The notes: generated from the letters alone by a model not told the origin. Positions 7,869 through 17,108 are shown, counted from the first letter of the stretch. The stretch is DNA of 64,000 nt from Mesorhizobium sp. ORS 3359 (GCA_000824845.1 CCNC01000074.1:62001-126000); one strand, 5' to 3'. A program made the numbers and translations.

Positions 7869-10079
7869 ATGAGCGCACGCCACGACAGCAGCCCGTTGAC
7901 GCACCAGGTCACGTTGACCGTGCTGACGCTTGCCGCTCTCACGTTGGCGATCGTCGTCGGCTTCGGCTTCTACGCCGCCAATCAGGCCGACGAGGCTTCG
8001 CTCGAACGGCAGAAGATTTTCATCGCCGATGGGCTGAACGACCAGATTGCCGCGGTCCAGCGCGAGCAGGAAAGCGTGACGGTCTGGGATGACTCGGTAA
8101 CCAATGTGAGGGCGGGCAATCAGGGCTGGATCGAGGAAAACCTCAGCACCTGGATGTACAGCTACTACGGCCACAACCGGGTCTACATCCTCGACGCCGC
8201 TAACCATGCGATCCACGCCATGCGGGAAGGCAAGGTCGTCGCGGCGTCGGCTTTCGGCGAGGACGAGCCGGAATTGCGGCCGACCGTCGACAAGCTGCGC
8301 CGCATGTTGGCTGAACCGCCGAAGCCCGACGCCTCCGGCCAGCCGGCCAAGATGGTCGCGCAGGATCTTGTCTCGCTCCAGGGAAAGCCCGCGATTTTGA
8401 GCGTCATGCCGCTGGTGCCGAGCACGGATCGCGTCAGCCAGGCGCCTGGCACGGAATATCTGCATATCTCGGCCGAGTTCATCAACGACGCCGTCATCGG
8501 CAAGATCGCGGCTAAATACCTGCTCGATGGCGCGCGCTTGGTGCCGTTGTCCGAGCCGGTTGGCCCTGCCGCCGTGCCGCTGGTCGATTCGCGTGGCGTC
8601 ATCCTCGGCTATATCGGCTGGGACCAGTTGCGGCCCGGCCTCACCTTGGTGCGCAAGACCGCTCCGGCCTTGGCGATCGCGCTGCTCGTGGCGGGCGGCG
8701 TTCTGGCGTTCCTGCTACGCCGATTGCGCCGCGCCTCGGCTGCGCTGCAGACCAGCCAGGACCAGGCGCAATACCTCGCCTTCCACGACACCCTCACCGG
8801 CCTGCCCAACCGGGCGCTGTTCGAGGACCGGCTACGGCGCATGCTGCTGTTCGCGAGCCGGGACGGAACGCGCGTGGCGCTGCTTTACCTCGACCTCGAT
8901 CGCTTCAAGCACATCAACGACACGCTCGGCCATCCGGCAGGTGACGAGCTCGTGCGCCAGACGGCCGCGCGGCTCAGGCACACGATCCGCGAAGTCGATA
9001 CTGTCGCGCGGCTCGGCGGCGACGAGTTCGCTGTGATCCTGCTCGACATTCCCGACGCCGCAAGCGCCGAAGACATCGCCGAAAGGCTGCTCGTGAAGCT
9101 GCGTGAGCCGTTCAGGCTCATCGGCGACCAGGTCTTCGTCGGCGCGAGCATCGGTATCGCGGTATCGTCCGGATCGGATACGGATGCCGACGACCTGCTG
9201 CGCAAGGCCGACATCGCGCTTTACGAGGCCAAGAAGAACGGTCGCGGCCGCTACGAGGTGTTCGCAGGCGACATGGACGATCTGTTGTTGCGCAAGCGCA
9301 AGGTCGAGTCGGAACTCCGCAAGGCGCTGGATGGCGACGGCGGCATAAGGCTCGCCTATCAGCCGGTCTTCGCGGCCGACAGCCGCCGCATTTTGGGGGC
9401 CGAGGCGCTGATCCGCTGGGGGCATGAGGTGCATGGCGCCTTGCCCGCGGCGCAATTCATCGCCATCGCCGAGGAGCGCGGCCTCATCGGCGAACTGGGT
9501 AAATGGGCGCTGAGCGAAGCCTGCCGTTTCGCCGCCGGGACCGAACTGCCCTGGATCGCCGTCAATATCTCGCCGATGCAGTTGCGCGATATCGGCTTTG
9601 CCGAACAGATCGCAGGAATCCTGAAGGAAACCGGGCTCGACCCATCGCGGCTGCAGCTCGAGACCACCGAGAGCGTTCTGCTCGAGCACAATGACACGAT
9701 CGACACCGTGATTGCCGCGCTGCGCCAGTCCGGGGTGCACATCGTGCTCGACGATTTCGGCACCGGCTACTCGTCCCTCAGCTATCTGCGTCGCCAGGCG
9801 ATCGACAAGCTGAAGATCGACCGTTCCTTCGTGCGTCTGCTCGACGAGGACGAGAGCGCCCGCGCAATCGCCAAGACGCTGATCGAGCTGGCGCTGGCGC
9901 TGAAGGTCGAGGTGACTGCCGAAGGCGTCGAAACCGACGCGCAGAAGGCCTTGCTGGTCGGCATGGGTTGTCTCCAGATGCAGGGCTATCTGCTATCGCC
10001 GCCGTTGGAGCCCGGCCAGTTGCTTGCGCTGCCGGGTGTTTCGTCAGCCGGCCCGGGGCGTTCCGTCGCTCGGGCCTAG
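7869..10079 (+). CDS. CHASE4-like sensor GGDEF-EAL cyclic-di-GMP protein
   Basis: Membrane-bound protein that probably makes and/or breaks cyclic-di-GMP. 736 residues. One transmembrane helix near residues 13-35, then a periplasmic part resembling CHASE4 (VTVWDDSVTN, then WMYSYYGHNRVYILD), a second helix (ALAIALLVAGGVLAFLLRR), a GGDEF domain beginning FHDTLTGLPNR with an intact LGGDEFAVI active site, and an EAL domain with intact GAEALIRW, DDFGTGYSSL and KIDRSFV motifs. Both catalytic sites look competent, so net activity cannot be predicted. The ATG at 7869 is preferred; a TTG at 7836 is an alternative. Transcribed divergently from xseA across 119 bases, and apparently monocistronic. Confidence 0.92.
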   Translation: MSARHDSSPLTHQVTLTVLTLAALTLAIVVGFGFYAANQADEASLERQKIFIADGLNDQIAAVQREQESVTVWDDSVTNVRAGNQGWIEENLSTWMYSYYGHNRVYILDAANHAIHAMREGKVVAASAFGEDEPELRPTVDKLRRMLAEPPKPDASGQPAKMVAQDLVSLQGKPAILSVMPLVPSTDRVSQAPGTEYLHISAEFINDAVIGKIAAKYLLDGARLVPLSEPVGPAAVPLVDSRGVILGYIGWDQLRPGLTLVRKTAPALAIALLVAGGVLAFLLRRLRRASAALQTSQDQAQYLAFHDTLTGLPNRALFEDRLRRMLLFASRDGTRVALLYLDLDRFKHINDTLGHPAGDELVRQTAARLRHTIREVDTVARLGGDEFAVILLDIPDAASAEDIAERLLVKLREPFRLIGDQVFVGASIGIAVSSGSDTDADDLLRKADIALYEAKKNGRGRYEVFAGDMDDLLLRKRKVESELRKALDGDGGIRLAYQPVFAADSRRILGAEALIRWGHEVHGALPAAQFIAIAEERGLIGELGKWALSEACRFAAGTELPWIAVNISPMQLRDIGFAEQIAGILKETGLDPSRLQLETTESVLLEHNDTIDTVIAALRQSGVHIVLDDFGTGYSSLSYLRRQAIDKLKIDRSFVRLLDEDESARAIAKTLIELALALKVEVTAEGVETDAQKALLVGMGCLQMQGYLLSPPLEPGQLLALPGVSSAGPGRSVARA

Positions 10080-10178
10080 AGCAGTTCGCCGTTTCACGGA
10101 AACGGCGACCCGCTCTATCTTTTGGTCTGGACGGAATTCCAGACGGAAAACCGCTTCACACTTTTCCTGGAATTGCTT
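10078..10178. repeat. Composite palindromic intergenic repeat (AAAGTG/CGGTTTT family, copy a)
   Basis: Two hairpins in a row. The first is built on CGCCGTTTcacgGAAACGGCG. The second, 10131-10178, is a reverse-oriented copy of a family whose core on the other strand reads AAAAGTGtgaagCGGTTTT inside GGAATT arms. It fills the gap between the convergent GGDEF/EAL and LysR genes, so it may also serve as a bidirectional transcription end. Confidence 0.7.
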
Positions 10179-10182
10179 CTGT

Positions 10183-11139
10183 CTACCAGCCAGGCATGAT
10201 CTGGTTGGCCTTGACCCGCTTCATCTTGGCAAAGGCGAGCGCGGCGAAGTCGAAGCTTCCCGCCTCTTCGCTCACCGGCACGGAAATGTTGTCGAGGCTT
10301 TCGGCGATGTGACGGGCCAAGGCGTCGACGATCTCCGGCTGTGAGGTCTGGCCGCGCATGATGCCGATGCGGCAGTCCGGCAACTGACCGAAGCCGTCGG
10401 CCTCGCCGAGCACGCGCATGCCGGGCCTGAGCGCGCATTCCGGCAGCACCGAGACCGCCAGGCCGGAAAGCACGGCCGCAGTGATAACGGTAGCCGAGAA
10501 GCTGGAGAACAGCACGCGATAGTCGCGGTTCTGCCGGTCGAGCACGTCGACAGCCGCACGCCGCCAGATGCAGTTCGGCCGGCCGAACGCCATCGGCAGG
10601 GTTTCCTGTTCATGCGTGGCGTGGTTGGCCGAGGTGACCCACAAAAGCGGCTCGCGCCGCACCACTTCCGACTGGCCGCGTGTGTCGTTATGCGTCACCA
10701 GCGCGAGGTCGAGATTGCCGCGCTTGATGTGTTCGACCAGCCCTGGCGTCGGCTCGCAGACGACTGTCAGCTCGACACGCGGGTTGGAGCGCGAGAAGCG
10801 CGCCATGATCTCGGGCAGGAAGCGGTCGGCGTAGTCGTCTGGCGTGCCGATGCGGATCGTGCCTTCGAGCCGCTGGTCGTCGAAGGCCGCGAGCGTCTCG
10901 CGGTTGAGGTAGATCAGCCGCCGTGCATAGGAGAGCAGCCGGTCGCCCTCCTCTGTCAGCTTGTTGGTGCGGCCGTCCTTTTCGAACAGCGGCTTGCCGA
11001 TCCGCTCCTCCAGCCGCCGCATCTGCATCGACACGGCCGACTGCGTCCGGTGCACCTCCTCGGCCGCACGGGTGAAGCTGCCGGTGTCGGCGATCGAGAT
11101 GAAGGTTTGCAACTGATCGAGGTCAAGCGGCGCTTTCAT
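10183..11139 (-). CDS. LysR family transcriptional regulator
   Basis: 318-residue LysR-type DNA-binding regulator. The N-terminal winged helix reads LDQLQTFISIADTGSFTRAA and SAVSMQMRRLEERIG, followed by the linker helix and a substrate-binding domain starting GTIRIGTPDDYA. It is not OxyR; that gene lies at 39.1 kb. Regulators of this type usually control a divergent neighbour, and here that is the DUF1127 gene, with a palindromic repeat in the gap. The target and inducer are unknown. Confidence 0.9.
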   Translation of the reverse strand: MKAPLDLDQLQTFISIADTGSFTRAAEEVHRTQSAVSMQMRRLEERIGKPLFEKDGRTNKLTEEGDRLLSYARRLIYLNRETLAAFDDQRLEGTIRIGTPDDYADRFLPEIMARFSRSNPRVELTVVCEPTPGLVEHIKRGNLDLALVTHNDTRGQSEVVRREPLLWVTSANHATHEQETLPMAFGRPNCIWRRAAVDVLDRQNRDYRVLFSSFSATVITAAVLSGLAVSVLPECALRPGMRVLGEADGFGQLPDCRIGIMRGQTSQPEIVDALARHIAESLDNISVPVSEEAGSFDFAALAFAKMKRVKANQIMPGW

Positions 11140-11238
11140 CGGTCCAACCTATCATTGATGTTGATGCTAGAGATTAAAAACATTCGTTGGATTAATCAAT
11201 CGCGCGATGGCAATTTGTCAATGTCCACATGAGAACAG

Positions 11239-11286
11239 TGCATGTCGCCCAGAAGTGGTTCCCGGTTCTGGGGACAACGACATGCA
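11239..11286. repeat. Palindromic intergenic repeat, copy b
   Basis: Perfect 9-bp outer arms TGCATGTCG / CGACATGCA enclose AGAAGTGGttccCGGTTCT, a variant of the same core as the copies at 10.1, 15.4, 18.3, 42.5 and 62.6 kb. It lies upstream of the DUF1127 gene, in the gap shared with the LysR gene. Confidence 0.7.
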
Positions 11287-11377
11287 TCACATCAATGAAT
11301 GGAAACCGGACCGGCGCTTCTCCCAAGGCGCCGATTGGCTGGTTTCATCCGCTCGACTCCTGGAAGGAGAGACTGAA

Positions 11378-11668
11378 ATGACCACGATTGAATTCGCCTC
11401 CGAGACCCCGCGCATCACCACGCGTCCGGCCGTTGCGACGCTTGTGGTCAATGCCATCGCCAACAGCTACCGCGCCTGGAAAAACCGCCGCGCCTTCTAT
11501 CGCCTTGGCGAGATGTCGGACGCCGAGCTTGCCGATATCGGCCTGACGCGCGGCGACCTCCATGTCGCGATCGACGTGCCCTTCGGCCGCGATCCGACGG
11601 CGAAGCTGCGCGTGATCGCCAGCGAGCGCGCCGACACGATCGAGGACCTTGCTCGTCAGGTAGGTTGA
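11378..11668 (+). CDS. DUF1127 domain protein
   Basis: 96-residue basic protein. The central WKNRRAFYRLGEMSDAELAD followed by IGLTRGDL is the DUF1127 (YjiS-like) signature, an arginine-rich helix and turn. In related alphaproteobacteria small DUF1127 proteins affect phosphate and carbon metabolism and RNA turnover. That is family knowledge, not shown here. The ATG at 11378 follows GGAAGGAGAG at the right distance; upstream in-frame starts would run through the palindromic repeat. A strong terminator follows at 11785. Confidence 0.85.
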   Translation: MTTIEFASETPRITTRPAVATLVVNAIANSYRAWKNRRAFYRLGEMSDAELADIGLTRGDLHVAIDVPFGRDPTAKLRVIASERADTIEDLARQVG

Positions 11669-11784
11669 AGGGTGGCGTTTCCTTGGATTTGCCGTCGCGC
11701 TGAACCTTTTCACGGCTCGGCGCGACCAAGTTCACGCAGGCTCCAACACTCCCTGCCGGTTCCCCGCCGGCCAGCCTGCACATT

Positions 11785-11818
11785 GCCCGGTTCTCCTCCA
11801 GGACCGGGCATTTTTTTA
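11785..11818 (+). terminator. Intrinsic terminator of the DUF1127 gene
   Basis: TGCCCGGT and ACCGGGCA form an 8-bp perfect stem followed directly by seven T residues. It lies 117 bases after the DUF1127 stop. Confidence 0.85.
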
Positions 11819-11820
11819 AG

Positions 11821-11955
11821 GTGTCCGATATTCAGGTGAGGCCGGCCTGCAAATGGCGACTTCCTGCGCTGCCGGTGCTCACGTACTTCAAGTACGCTGC
11901 GCTCCGGTTCTCGGAAGCCACCATTTTCGACTCGGCCTGACCTGAATATCGACAC
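11821..11955. repeat. 135-bp nested inverted repeat
   Basis: Outer arms start GTGTCCGATATTCAGGT and end ACCTGAATATCGACAC (one indel and one mismatch over about 23 bp). Inner arms AAATGGCGACTTCC / GGAAGCCACCATTT differ at two positions, and the centre is the perfect palindrome GTACTTCAAGTAC. The whole element can fold into one long hairpin. It sits between the terminator and the end of the convergent DUF937 gene. Confidence 0.75.
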
Positions 11956-11975
11956 ACCATGGGACTGCGCCGTAC

Positions 11976-12992
11976 CTAACGCCGGTCCATGTCGCGCTTG
12001 AACTGGTCGAAGATCGTCTCCACGCCCTTTTGATATTCGTCGCGCTGCTGCGCGCCGGTCTCGAACATCTTGCCGAATATGTCGTCGAACGGGTTTCGCG
12101 GACGGCCGCTCGGGTTGGTTTGCGGCTGTTGCGGCGCGCTTTGCTGCGGTTGGCGCTGTTGCGGCTGCGGCGCCGGCCGCCCGCCGGGCACGCCGAAGCC
12201 GCCACCGCCCTGGCGTAGCATCTCCTCGAAGATCTTGCCGAGCGGATTGTCGCCATAGGGGCTTTGCGTCTGCTGCGGCTGGCCTTGCGGCTGCGCGCCG
12301 CCGCCGAACATGTCCTGCAGCACCTTGCCGAGCGGGTTCTCGCCGTAGGGATTGGGCGCTTGCTGTGTCTGGCTTTGCGGCTGCGCCGCGCCGCCGCCGA
12401 ACATGTCCTGCAGCACCTTGCCGAGCGGATTCTCGCCGTAGGGATTGGGCGCCGGCGCCTGCCGCGTTTGCGGCGCCGGCGCGAGGCCGCCCTGCCGCAT
12501 CATCTGCTCGATGATCTCACCGAGCGGATTGCCACTGCCGCCGAAGGCCTGCATCTGCCCCCCGGTCAACTGATTGTTGGTCTGCTTGAACAGCCCGCCC
12601 ATCATCATCGAGGCCATGGCCGGCAGCATCTGCTGCAGCACCTGCTGGCTGAGCCCCGTCGCCTGTGCGGCCTGGTTCGCCACGGCGCGCGACAGCTCCT
12701 TCGAGCCGAACAGATGGCCGAGAATGCCGTTGCCCTCATCGATGCCTTGCGGCGAAAAGGCTCTTGTCGCGTCCTCGAAATATTTGGCGTGTTGGCCACT
12801 CGCCATCGCCGTCATGAAGGCGCCCATCCCGTAGGGATCGGCGGTGTTGCGCTGGAGCCCCTGTGAGAAGGCGGGCAGCAGCGCCTGGACAGCGGCCTGC
12901 GTCTGCTGCATCGAAAGCCCGTATTGCTGGGCCAGCGCCTGCATGCCGGCGCCATTCTGGGCTTGGGCAAAAATGTCGAACAGGGAAGGCAT
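11976..12992 (-). CDS. DUF937 protein with proline/glutamine-linked tandem helices
   Basis: 338-residue protein. The N-terminal half, about residues 1-150, fits DUF937 (MPSLFDIFAQAQNG, GLSQQVLQQMLPAMASMM), a family of unknown function. The C-terminal half is made of five related units: GNPLGEIIEQMMRQGG, ENPLGKVLQDMFGGG twice, DNPLGKIFEEMLRQGG and RNPFDDIFGKMFETG. They are joined by linkers rich in proline and glutamine. Units two and three are nearly identical in DNA as well, pointing to recent duplication. No signal peptide or membrane helix is evident. It reads like a scaffold with short amphipathic helices on flexible strings. Monocistronic as far as can be seen. Confidence 0.8.
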   Translation of the reverse strand: MPSLFDIFAQAQNGAGMQALAQQYGLSMQQTQAAVQALLPAFSQGLQRNTADPYGMGAFMTAMASGQHAKYFEDATRAFSPQGIDEGNGILGHLFGSKELSRAVANQAAQATGLSQQVLQQMLPAMASMMMGGLFKQTNNQLTGGQMQAFGGSGNPLGEIIEQMMRQGGLAPAPQTRQAPAPNPYGENPLGKVLQDMFGGGAAQPQSQTQQAPNPYGENPLGKVLQDMFGGGAQPQGQPQQTQSPYGDNPLGKIFEEMLRQGGGGFGVPGGRPAPQPQQRQPQQSAPQQPQTNPSGRPRNPFDDIFGKMFETGAQQRDEYQKGVETIFDQFKRDMDRR

Positions 12993-13092
12993 GGGGTCTC
13001 CTCCGGCAGTGTCCTCGCCGGGGAGCCTAGTTCGTTTCGATCACTGATTGAAGCGGCTTTTACCAACCATCCGCGTAGCGAGCAGCGGACGG

Positions 13093-14466
13093 TTAATAGG
13101 CATATTCCATGAACACCGGCTCGATCGAGCCGCCCCAGCGCGTGTGGTAAGCCGACAGCATCTCCTCGGCGCTGGTCGTGCCGCGCGACACGACTTCGTC
13201 CAGCGTGTTGAGGAACGACGTCTCGTCATAGCCGTCGCGGTTCTTCTTGGCCCGGTTCTTCAGGCCCATGCGCGAGATGGCGAGCACGTCGCGGGCGACG
13301 TCGCGCAAGGTGGCGTTGCGGAACGGCGCCGCGATACCCAGCTCAGGCACGGCATTGCGCATGGCCAGCGCTTCCTCATAGGTCCAGCTTGCGGTCAGCG
13401 CCTCGGCGGCGTCCAGCGCCTGCTCGTCATAGAGCAGCCCGACCCAGAAGGCGGGCAGGGCGCAGATGCGACGCCACGGGCCGCCATCGGCGCCGCGCAT
13501 TTCGAGGAAACGCTTCAGCCGTACGTCGGGGAACAAGGTAGAGAGATGGTTCGCCCAGTCGCCCATCGTCGGCAGGCCGTCGGGAACTTCGTTGCGCGCC
13601 GCGCCCGCCATAAACTGGCGGAAGGTGTAGCGCGTCATGTCGTGATAGTGGCCGTCGCGGATGACAAAATACATTGGCACGTCGAGCGCCCATTCGACAT
13701 AGTCGGCAAAGCCGAAATCCGGCGCGAAGCAGAATTCGAGCATGCCGGAGCGCTGATTGTCGGTGTCGCGCCAGATGTCGCCGCGCCAGCTCTGCAGCCC
13801 GTTCGGCCGGCTCTCGGTGAACGGCGAGTTGGCAAACAGCGCCGTCGACAGCGGCTGCAGCTTCAGCGACACCTGCATCTTGCGGCGCATGTCGGTCTCG
13901 CTCTCGAAGTCGAGATTCACCTGGATCGTGCAGGTGCGGTACATCATGTCGAGGCCCTTGGTGCCGACCTTCGGCATGTACCGCGTCATGATCTCGTAGC
14001 GCGATTTCGGCATTTTCGGCGTGTCGGCCAGCGACCATTTCGGGCTGCCGCCAAGGCCGAGAAAGCGGATGCCGAGCGGCTCGGCGATCTCGCGCACCTG
14101 CGCCAGATGCGCGTTGCCTTCGCGACAGGTCTGGTGGATCGATTCCAGCGGCGCACCGGAAAGCTCGAATTGGCCGCCTGGCTCCAGCGAGATCGCGCCC
14201 TGGCCGGTCGGCTCGACAAGGCCGATGATGCGGCCGGCATCCATGATCGGGTCCCAGCCAAGCTTTTGCTGCATGCCTTCCAGGATGGCGCGGATGCCGC
14301 GCTCGCCGCCATAGGGCACCGGCGCGTGGCCGTCGACATAGAAGGGGAATTTCTCGTGCTCGGTGCCGATGCGCCATTTGTCGCGCGGCTTGTTGCCGGC
14401 GGCCAGATAGCCGACCAGTTCGTCGATCCCTTCGATGGGCTGGGTATCGGTGGTGTCGCGCGCCAT
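13093..14466 (-). CDS. gshA: Glutamate-cysteine ligase
   Basis: First enzyme of glutathione synthesis, joining glutamate and cysteine with ATP in the cytoplasm. 457 residues of the plant/alphaproteobacterial type. Recognisable stretches are WRIGTEHEKFPFY, GAISLEPGGQFELSGAP, MYRTCTIQVNLDFESE and SPFTESRPNG, which form the substrate and ATP sites. The C-terminus ends in EPVFMEYAY, typical for the group. The gene stands between two convergent or same-strand housekeeping genes and does not appear to be in an operon with gshB. Confidence 0.95.
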   Translation of the reverse strand: MARDTTDTQPIEGIDELVGYLAAGNKPRDKWRIGTEHEKFPFYVDGHAPVPYGGERGIRAILEGMQQKLGWDPIMDAGRIIGLVEPTGQGAISLEPGGQFELSGAPLESIHQTCREGNAHLAQVREIAEPLGIRFLGLGGSPKWSLADTPKMPKSRYEIMTRYMPKVGTKGLDMMYRTCTIQVNLDFESETDMRRKMQVSLKLQPLSTALFANSPFTESRPNGLQSWRGDIWRDTDNQRSGMLEFCFAPDFGFADYVEWALDVPMYFVIRDGHYHDMTRYTFRQFMAGAARNEVPDGLPTMGDWANHLSTLFPDVRLKRFLEMRGADGGPWRRICALPAFWVGLLYDEQALDAAEALTASWTYEEALAMRNAVPELGIAAPFRNATLRDVARDVLAISRMGLKNRAKKNRDGYDETSFLNTLDEVVSRGTTSAEEMLSAYHTRWGGSIEPVFMEYAY

Positions 14467-14629
14467 AAGAAAGCCCTCCGCAGCCGTCAGTTGGCCGCCG
14501 GGCGCTAGATGGACGAAATGTCAGTAGCCGATCAAGCGAAAAATCCTGAGCCACGGCTCAACTGGATTTGATCTGTATGGCTCGGCTTTTCCCTCTCCCT
14601 CGTAGGCCCCTTGGGGAGAAGCGAAGATG

Positions 14630-15364
14630 CTACCAGTCGCCGATCGTCGCCTGGATCGCCGCAAGTGCCGCCACCGCGGCCGTGTCGGCACGCAAGACGC
14701 GCGGCCCGAGCGGGATAGCGGTGACGAAAGGCAAGGCCCTCAGCATCTTGCGCTCGTCCTCGGAAAATCCGCCTTCGGGACCGACCAGAAGCGCAAGTTT
14801 CTTCTCCCTTACCGCTTGCAGGGCCGGCAGCGGATTGTTGGTCGAGGCATCTTCGTCGCAGAAGATCAGCCGCCGCTCCTTGTCCCAATTGGCGAGCAGC
14901 CTCTCCAGCTTCTCCGCTTCACGCACCTCCGGCACCGCGAGAATGCCGCATTGCTCGGCCGCCTCGACGACATTGGCGCGCAGCCGCTCGATGCCGGGCT
15001 TCGCCACCTGCGTGTGCTGGGTGATGACCGGCTGCAGCACGCCGGCGCCCATCTCGACCGCCTTCTGCACCAGATAGTCGAGCCGCCCCTGCTTCAGCGG
15101 GGCGAAGCAATAGACGAGGTCGGGCAGCGGCGGCTGCGGCCGCTGCAGCTCCAGCACTTTCAACCGGACAGCCTTCTTGGATTTAGCGGCGATCGCAGCC
15201 GACCATTCGCCGTCGCGGCCGTTGAAAAGCAGCACCTCGGCGCCTTCGCCGAGCCGCAGCACATGGGCGAGATAATGGCTCTGCTGCTGTCCGGCATCGA
15301 ATTCGAGGCCGAGTCCAAGATCGTCCAGCACGAACAGCCGCTGCATTTTGTAGTTGGCGCGCAT
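14630..15364 (-). CDS. rsmE: 16S rRNA (uracil1498-N3)-methyltransferase
   Basis: SPOUT-class methyltransferase that modifies U1498 of 16S rRNA using S-adenosylmethionine. 244 residues. The N-terminal PUA-like part reads [15 protein letters not shown]. The knotted cofactor site has [10 protein letters not shown] at 193-201 and [11 protein letters not shown] at 219-229. I placed the start at the ATG at 15364 ([11 protein letters not shown]) because the frame upstream runs through a palindromic repeat; the internal Met at codon 7 is an alternative. Confidence 0.93.
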   Translation of the reverse strand: MRANYKMQRLFVLDDLGLGLEFDAGQQQSHYLAHVLRLGEGAEVLLFNGRDGEWSAAIAAKSKKAVRLKVLELQRPQPPLPDLVYCFAPLKQGRLDYLVQKAVEMGAGVLQPVITQHTQVAKPGIERLRANVVEAAEQCGILAVPEVREAEKLERLLANWDKERRLIFCDEDASTNNPLPALQAVREKKLALLVGPEGGFSEDERKMLRALPFVTAIPLGPRVLRADTAAVAALAAIQATIGDW

Positions 15365-15371
15365 GGCCCAA

Positions 15372-15416
15372 GCAGGTTCCGCAAAAGTGTCCCGCGGTTT
15401 TGCGATCAGAACCTGC
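15372..15416. repeat. Palindromic intergenic repeat, copy c
   Basis: Outer arms GCAGGTTC / GAACCTGC and inner arms GCAAAA / TTTTGC surround AAAAGTGtcccgCGGTTTT, the common core of the family. It lies a few bases upstream of the rsmE start. Confidence 0.7.
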
Positions 15417-15496
15417 AAAAAACAAGGGAATCTAGGCCGATATTGCGGGCCGTCGCTCGAATATTTGCCGACCAATGGGCGAGGCGATGGATATCG

Positions 15497-16144
15497 TCAA
15501 GTGTCGGCGGTCGGATGCCAGGTCGGCACGAAGCCGTGCCGCAAAACGGCAATGGTGGTTGCCGGCGTCAGCAGGCGCAGCGACCGGCCGGTGAAGCGAT
15601 CGAAGCCGGTTGGACCGGCGTAACCCGCGAAGGACCATTCAAGTGCCTTGCCGGAACGCAACGCATAGGCGGTGTCGCCGTCCGCGATCATCGCTCCATC
15701 AGGCAGGGCGCCGAGCTCTGACACGACGACGCGAGGCGGCTGTCCGCCTGAAGCCAGCCGTTCCTTGTGCAGTCTTTTATCGACCATCGGCGCGCGCGGT
15801 TCGGCGATGCCGAATGCCTCGCCGAAACGGCCGACGAAATCGGTCGCCCGTTCGCGCCGGCAGAAGAAGCAGGGCCGGTGACCGGCGGCCAATGCCGTCA
15901 CCTCGTCGAGGAAGAACAGTTCGGTCCAGCCGGCCTTGCCGCCCGGCCTGTTGCGGCCCATCGGTTCGCGCCGCACATTGCGGAACTGGCACATGCAGAT
16001 GATCCAGGCCGGCAAGGCCCAGCGCTTCCTCAGCAGAGTCCTGGTCTCCGGATCATGGATGATGCCGCGATTGCCAGTGAACAGGCCGCGTTCCGGCACG
16101 GCATGGATGGCGCCGAAGGGATCGACCCGGTTCTGCAGTGGCAT
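15497..16144 (-). CDS. Conserved-looking hypothetical protein
   Basis: 215-residue protein without a family I can name. It has a CMCQF segment near residue 51, a CFFC segment (RPCFFCRRERA) in the middle, and a C-terminal half rich in small and aromatic residues (YAGPTGFDRFTGRS). The cysteine pairs might bind metal. No signal peptide or membrane helix. Codon use matches the neighbouring core genes, so it is probably a real cytoplasmic protein. The ATG at 16144 is favoured; an in-frame start at 16189 would overlap the leader of the divergent amidotransferase gene. Confidence 0.6.
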   Translation of the reverse strand: MPLQNRVDPFGAIHAVPERGLFTGNRGIIHDPETRTLLRKRWALPAWIICMCQFRNVRREPMGRNRPGGKAGWTELFFLDEVTALAAGHRPCFFCRRERATDFVGRFGEAFGIAEPRAPMVDKRLHKERLASGGQPPRVVVSELGALPDGAMIADGDTAYALRSGKALEWSFAGYAGPTGFDRFTGRSLRLLTPATTIAVLRHGFVPTWHPTADT

Positions 16145-16232
16145 AGCTTTCTCTCCCGCCGCGCATCTTGGCTGAAACACGGGCCGCATGATATCGCTCG
16201 CCCCAGCCTTTTCATGTCAGCAGGATTCTAGG

Positions 16233-16931
16233 ATGCGCGTGCTGGTGGTCCAGAACTACGACAATACCGGCCTCGGTCAGGTCGGTGCCGCTCTGGCCGA
16301 AGCGGGCGCGGATCTCGACCTGCGGCGTCCATACCGGGGCGATCCGTTGCCGCAGGATGCAGGCGAGCATGATGCGATGGTCGTGCTGGGCGGCGGGCAG
16401 AATGCGCTGGCCGACGAGGACTATCCCTATTTCCCGGCGCTCCTCGAGTTGACCCGCGATTTCGCTGAGAAGCACCGCTCGGTGCTCGGCATCTGCCTTG
16501 GCAGCCAGCTCCTTGCCCGCGCGTTTGGTGGCGACAACCATATCGGCGGCGCCACCGAGTTCGGCTGGCACAAGGTCTCGCTGACGCCCGCCGCGAAATT
16601 GGATCCAGTGCTGGCGGCGCTGCCCGAACAATTCTCGATCTTCGAATGGCACGACGACACTTTTGCACTGCCCGAGAATGCCGTGCGGCTTGCGGGCAGT
16701 CCGGTGGCCGAGAACCAGGCCTTCCGCCTCGGCCGCGCCGTCTATGGCTTCCAGTTCCACTTCGAGGCCGATACGCCGATGGTGCGCGACTGGAGCACGT
16801 CCTTCGCGGCAACGATCGCCGAGCGCCATCCCGACTGGCATGAGCGGCTCGATGATGAGTTGGCCGGTAATGGCCCCGAAGCCGACGCCGCCGGGCTGGC
16901 GATCGCCCGTGCCTGGGTGGCTACAATCTAA
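16233..16931 (+). CDS. Class I glutamine amidotransferase-like protein
   Basis: 232-residue stand-alone GATase1 protein, similar to those annotated as GMP-synthase-like amidotransferase. The nucleophile elbow LGICLGSQLLA holds Cys88, and the FQFHFEAD segment supplies His176 and Glu178, completing the triad. Without a synthetase domain it may act on a gamma-glutamyl compound; PuuD-like or gamma-glutamyl-hydrolase roles are possible. The true guaA lies at 46.2 kb. It is divergent from the hypothetical gene at 15.5 kb. The ATG at 16233 is chosen by homology of the MRVLVVQN start. Confidence 0.85.
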   Translation: MRVLVVQNYDNTGLGQVGAALAEAGADLDLRRPYRGDPLPQDAGEHDAMVVLGGGQNALADEDYPYFPALLELTRDFAEKHRSVLGICLGSQLLARAFGGDNHIGGATEFGWHKVSLTPAAKLDPVLAALPEQFSIFEWHDDTFALPENAVRLAGSPVAENQAFRLGRAVYGFQFHFEADTPMVRDWSTSFAATIAERHPDWHERLDDELAGNGPEADAAGLAIARAWVATI

Positions 16932-17048
16932 CCATCCAATCCCTCGGCCGAAGCGTGGCATAATTGGCACGCCTCAGCGTCTGCGCCTGGGGATAATGCT
17001 CTTCTTTCTTGGTTTGTGTCCGGCCGCTCCCTTAAGAGGGCGCGCTTT

Positions 17049-17108
17049 GTATCGCCGGTGCAACCGCCATGAACCTTTTGTGTGATCCAGCCGACACACC
17101 GGCGATAC
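17049..17108. repeat. Inverted repeat GTATCGCCGGTG
   Basis: GTATCGCCGGTG (17049-17060) and its exact complement CACCGGCGATAC (17097-17108) are separated by 36 bases. It lies about 105 bases upstream of a small membrane-peptide gene. Could be an operator or an RNA hairpin; no T-run follows. Confidence 0.5.

Noticed and set aside
12264..12866. Leucine/arginine-rich plus-strand frame opposite the DUF937 gene
   Set aside because: Shadow frame; its apparent repeats mirror the tandem units on the real strand.
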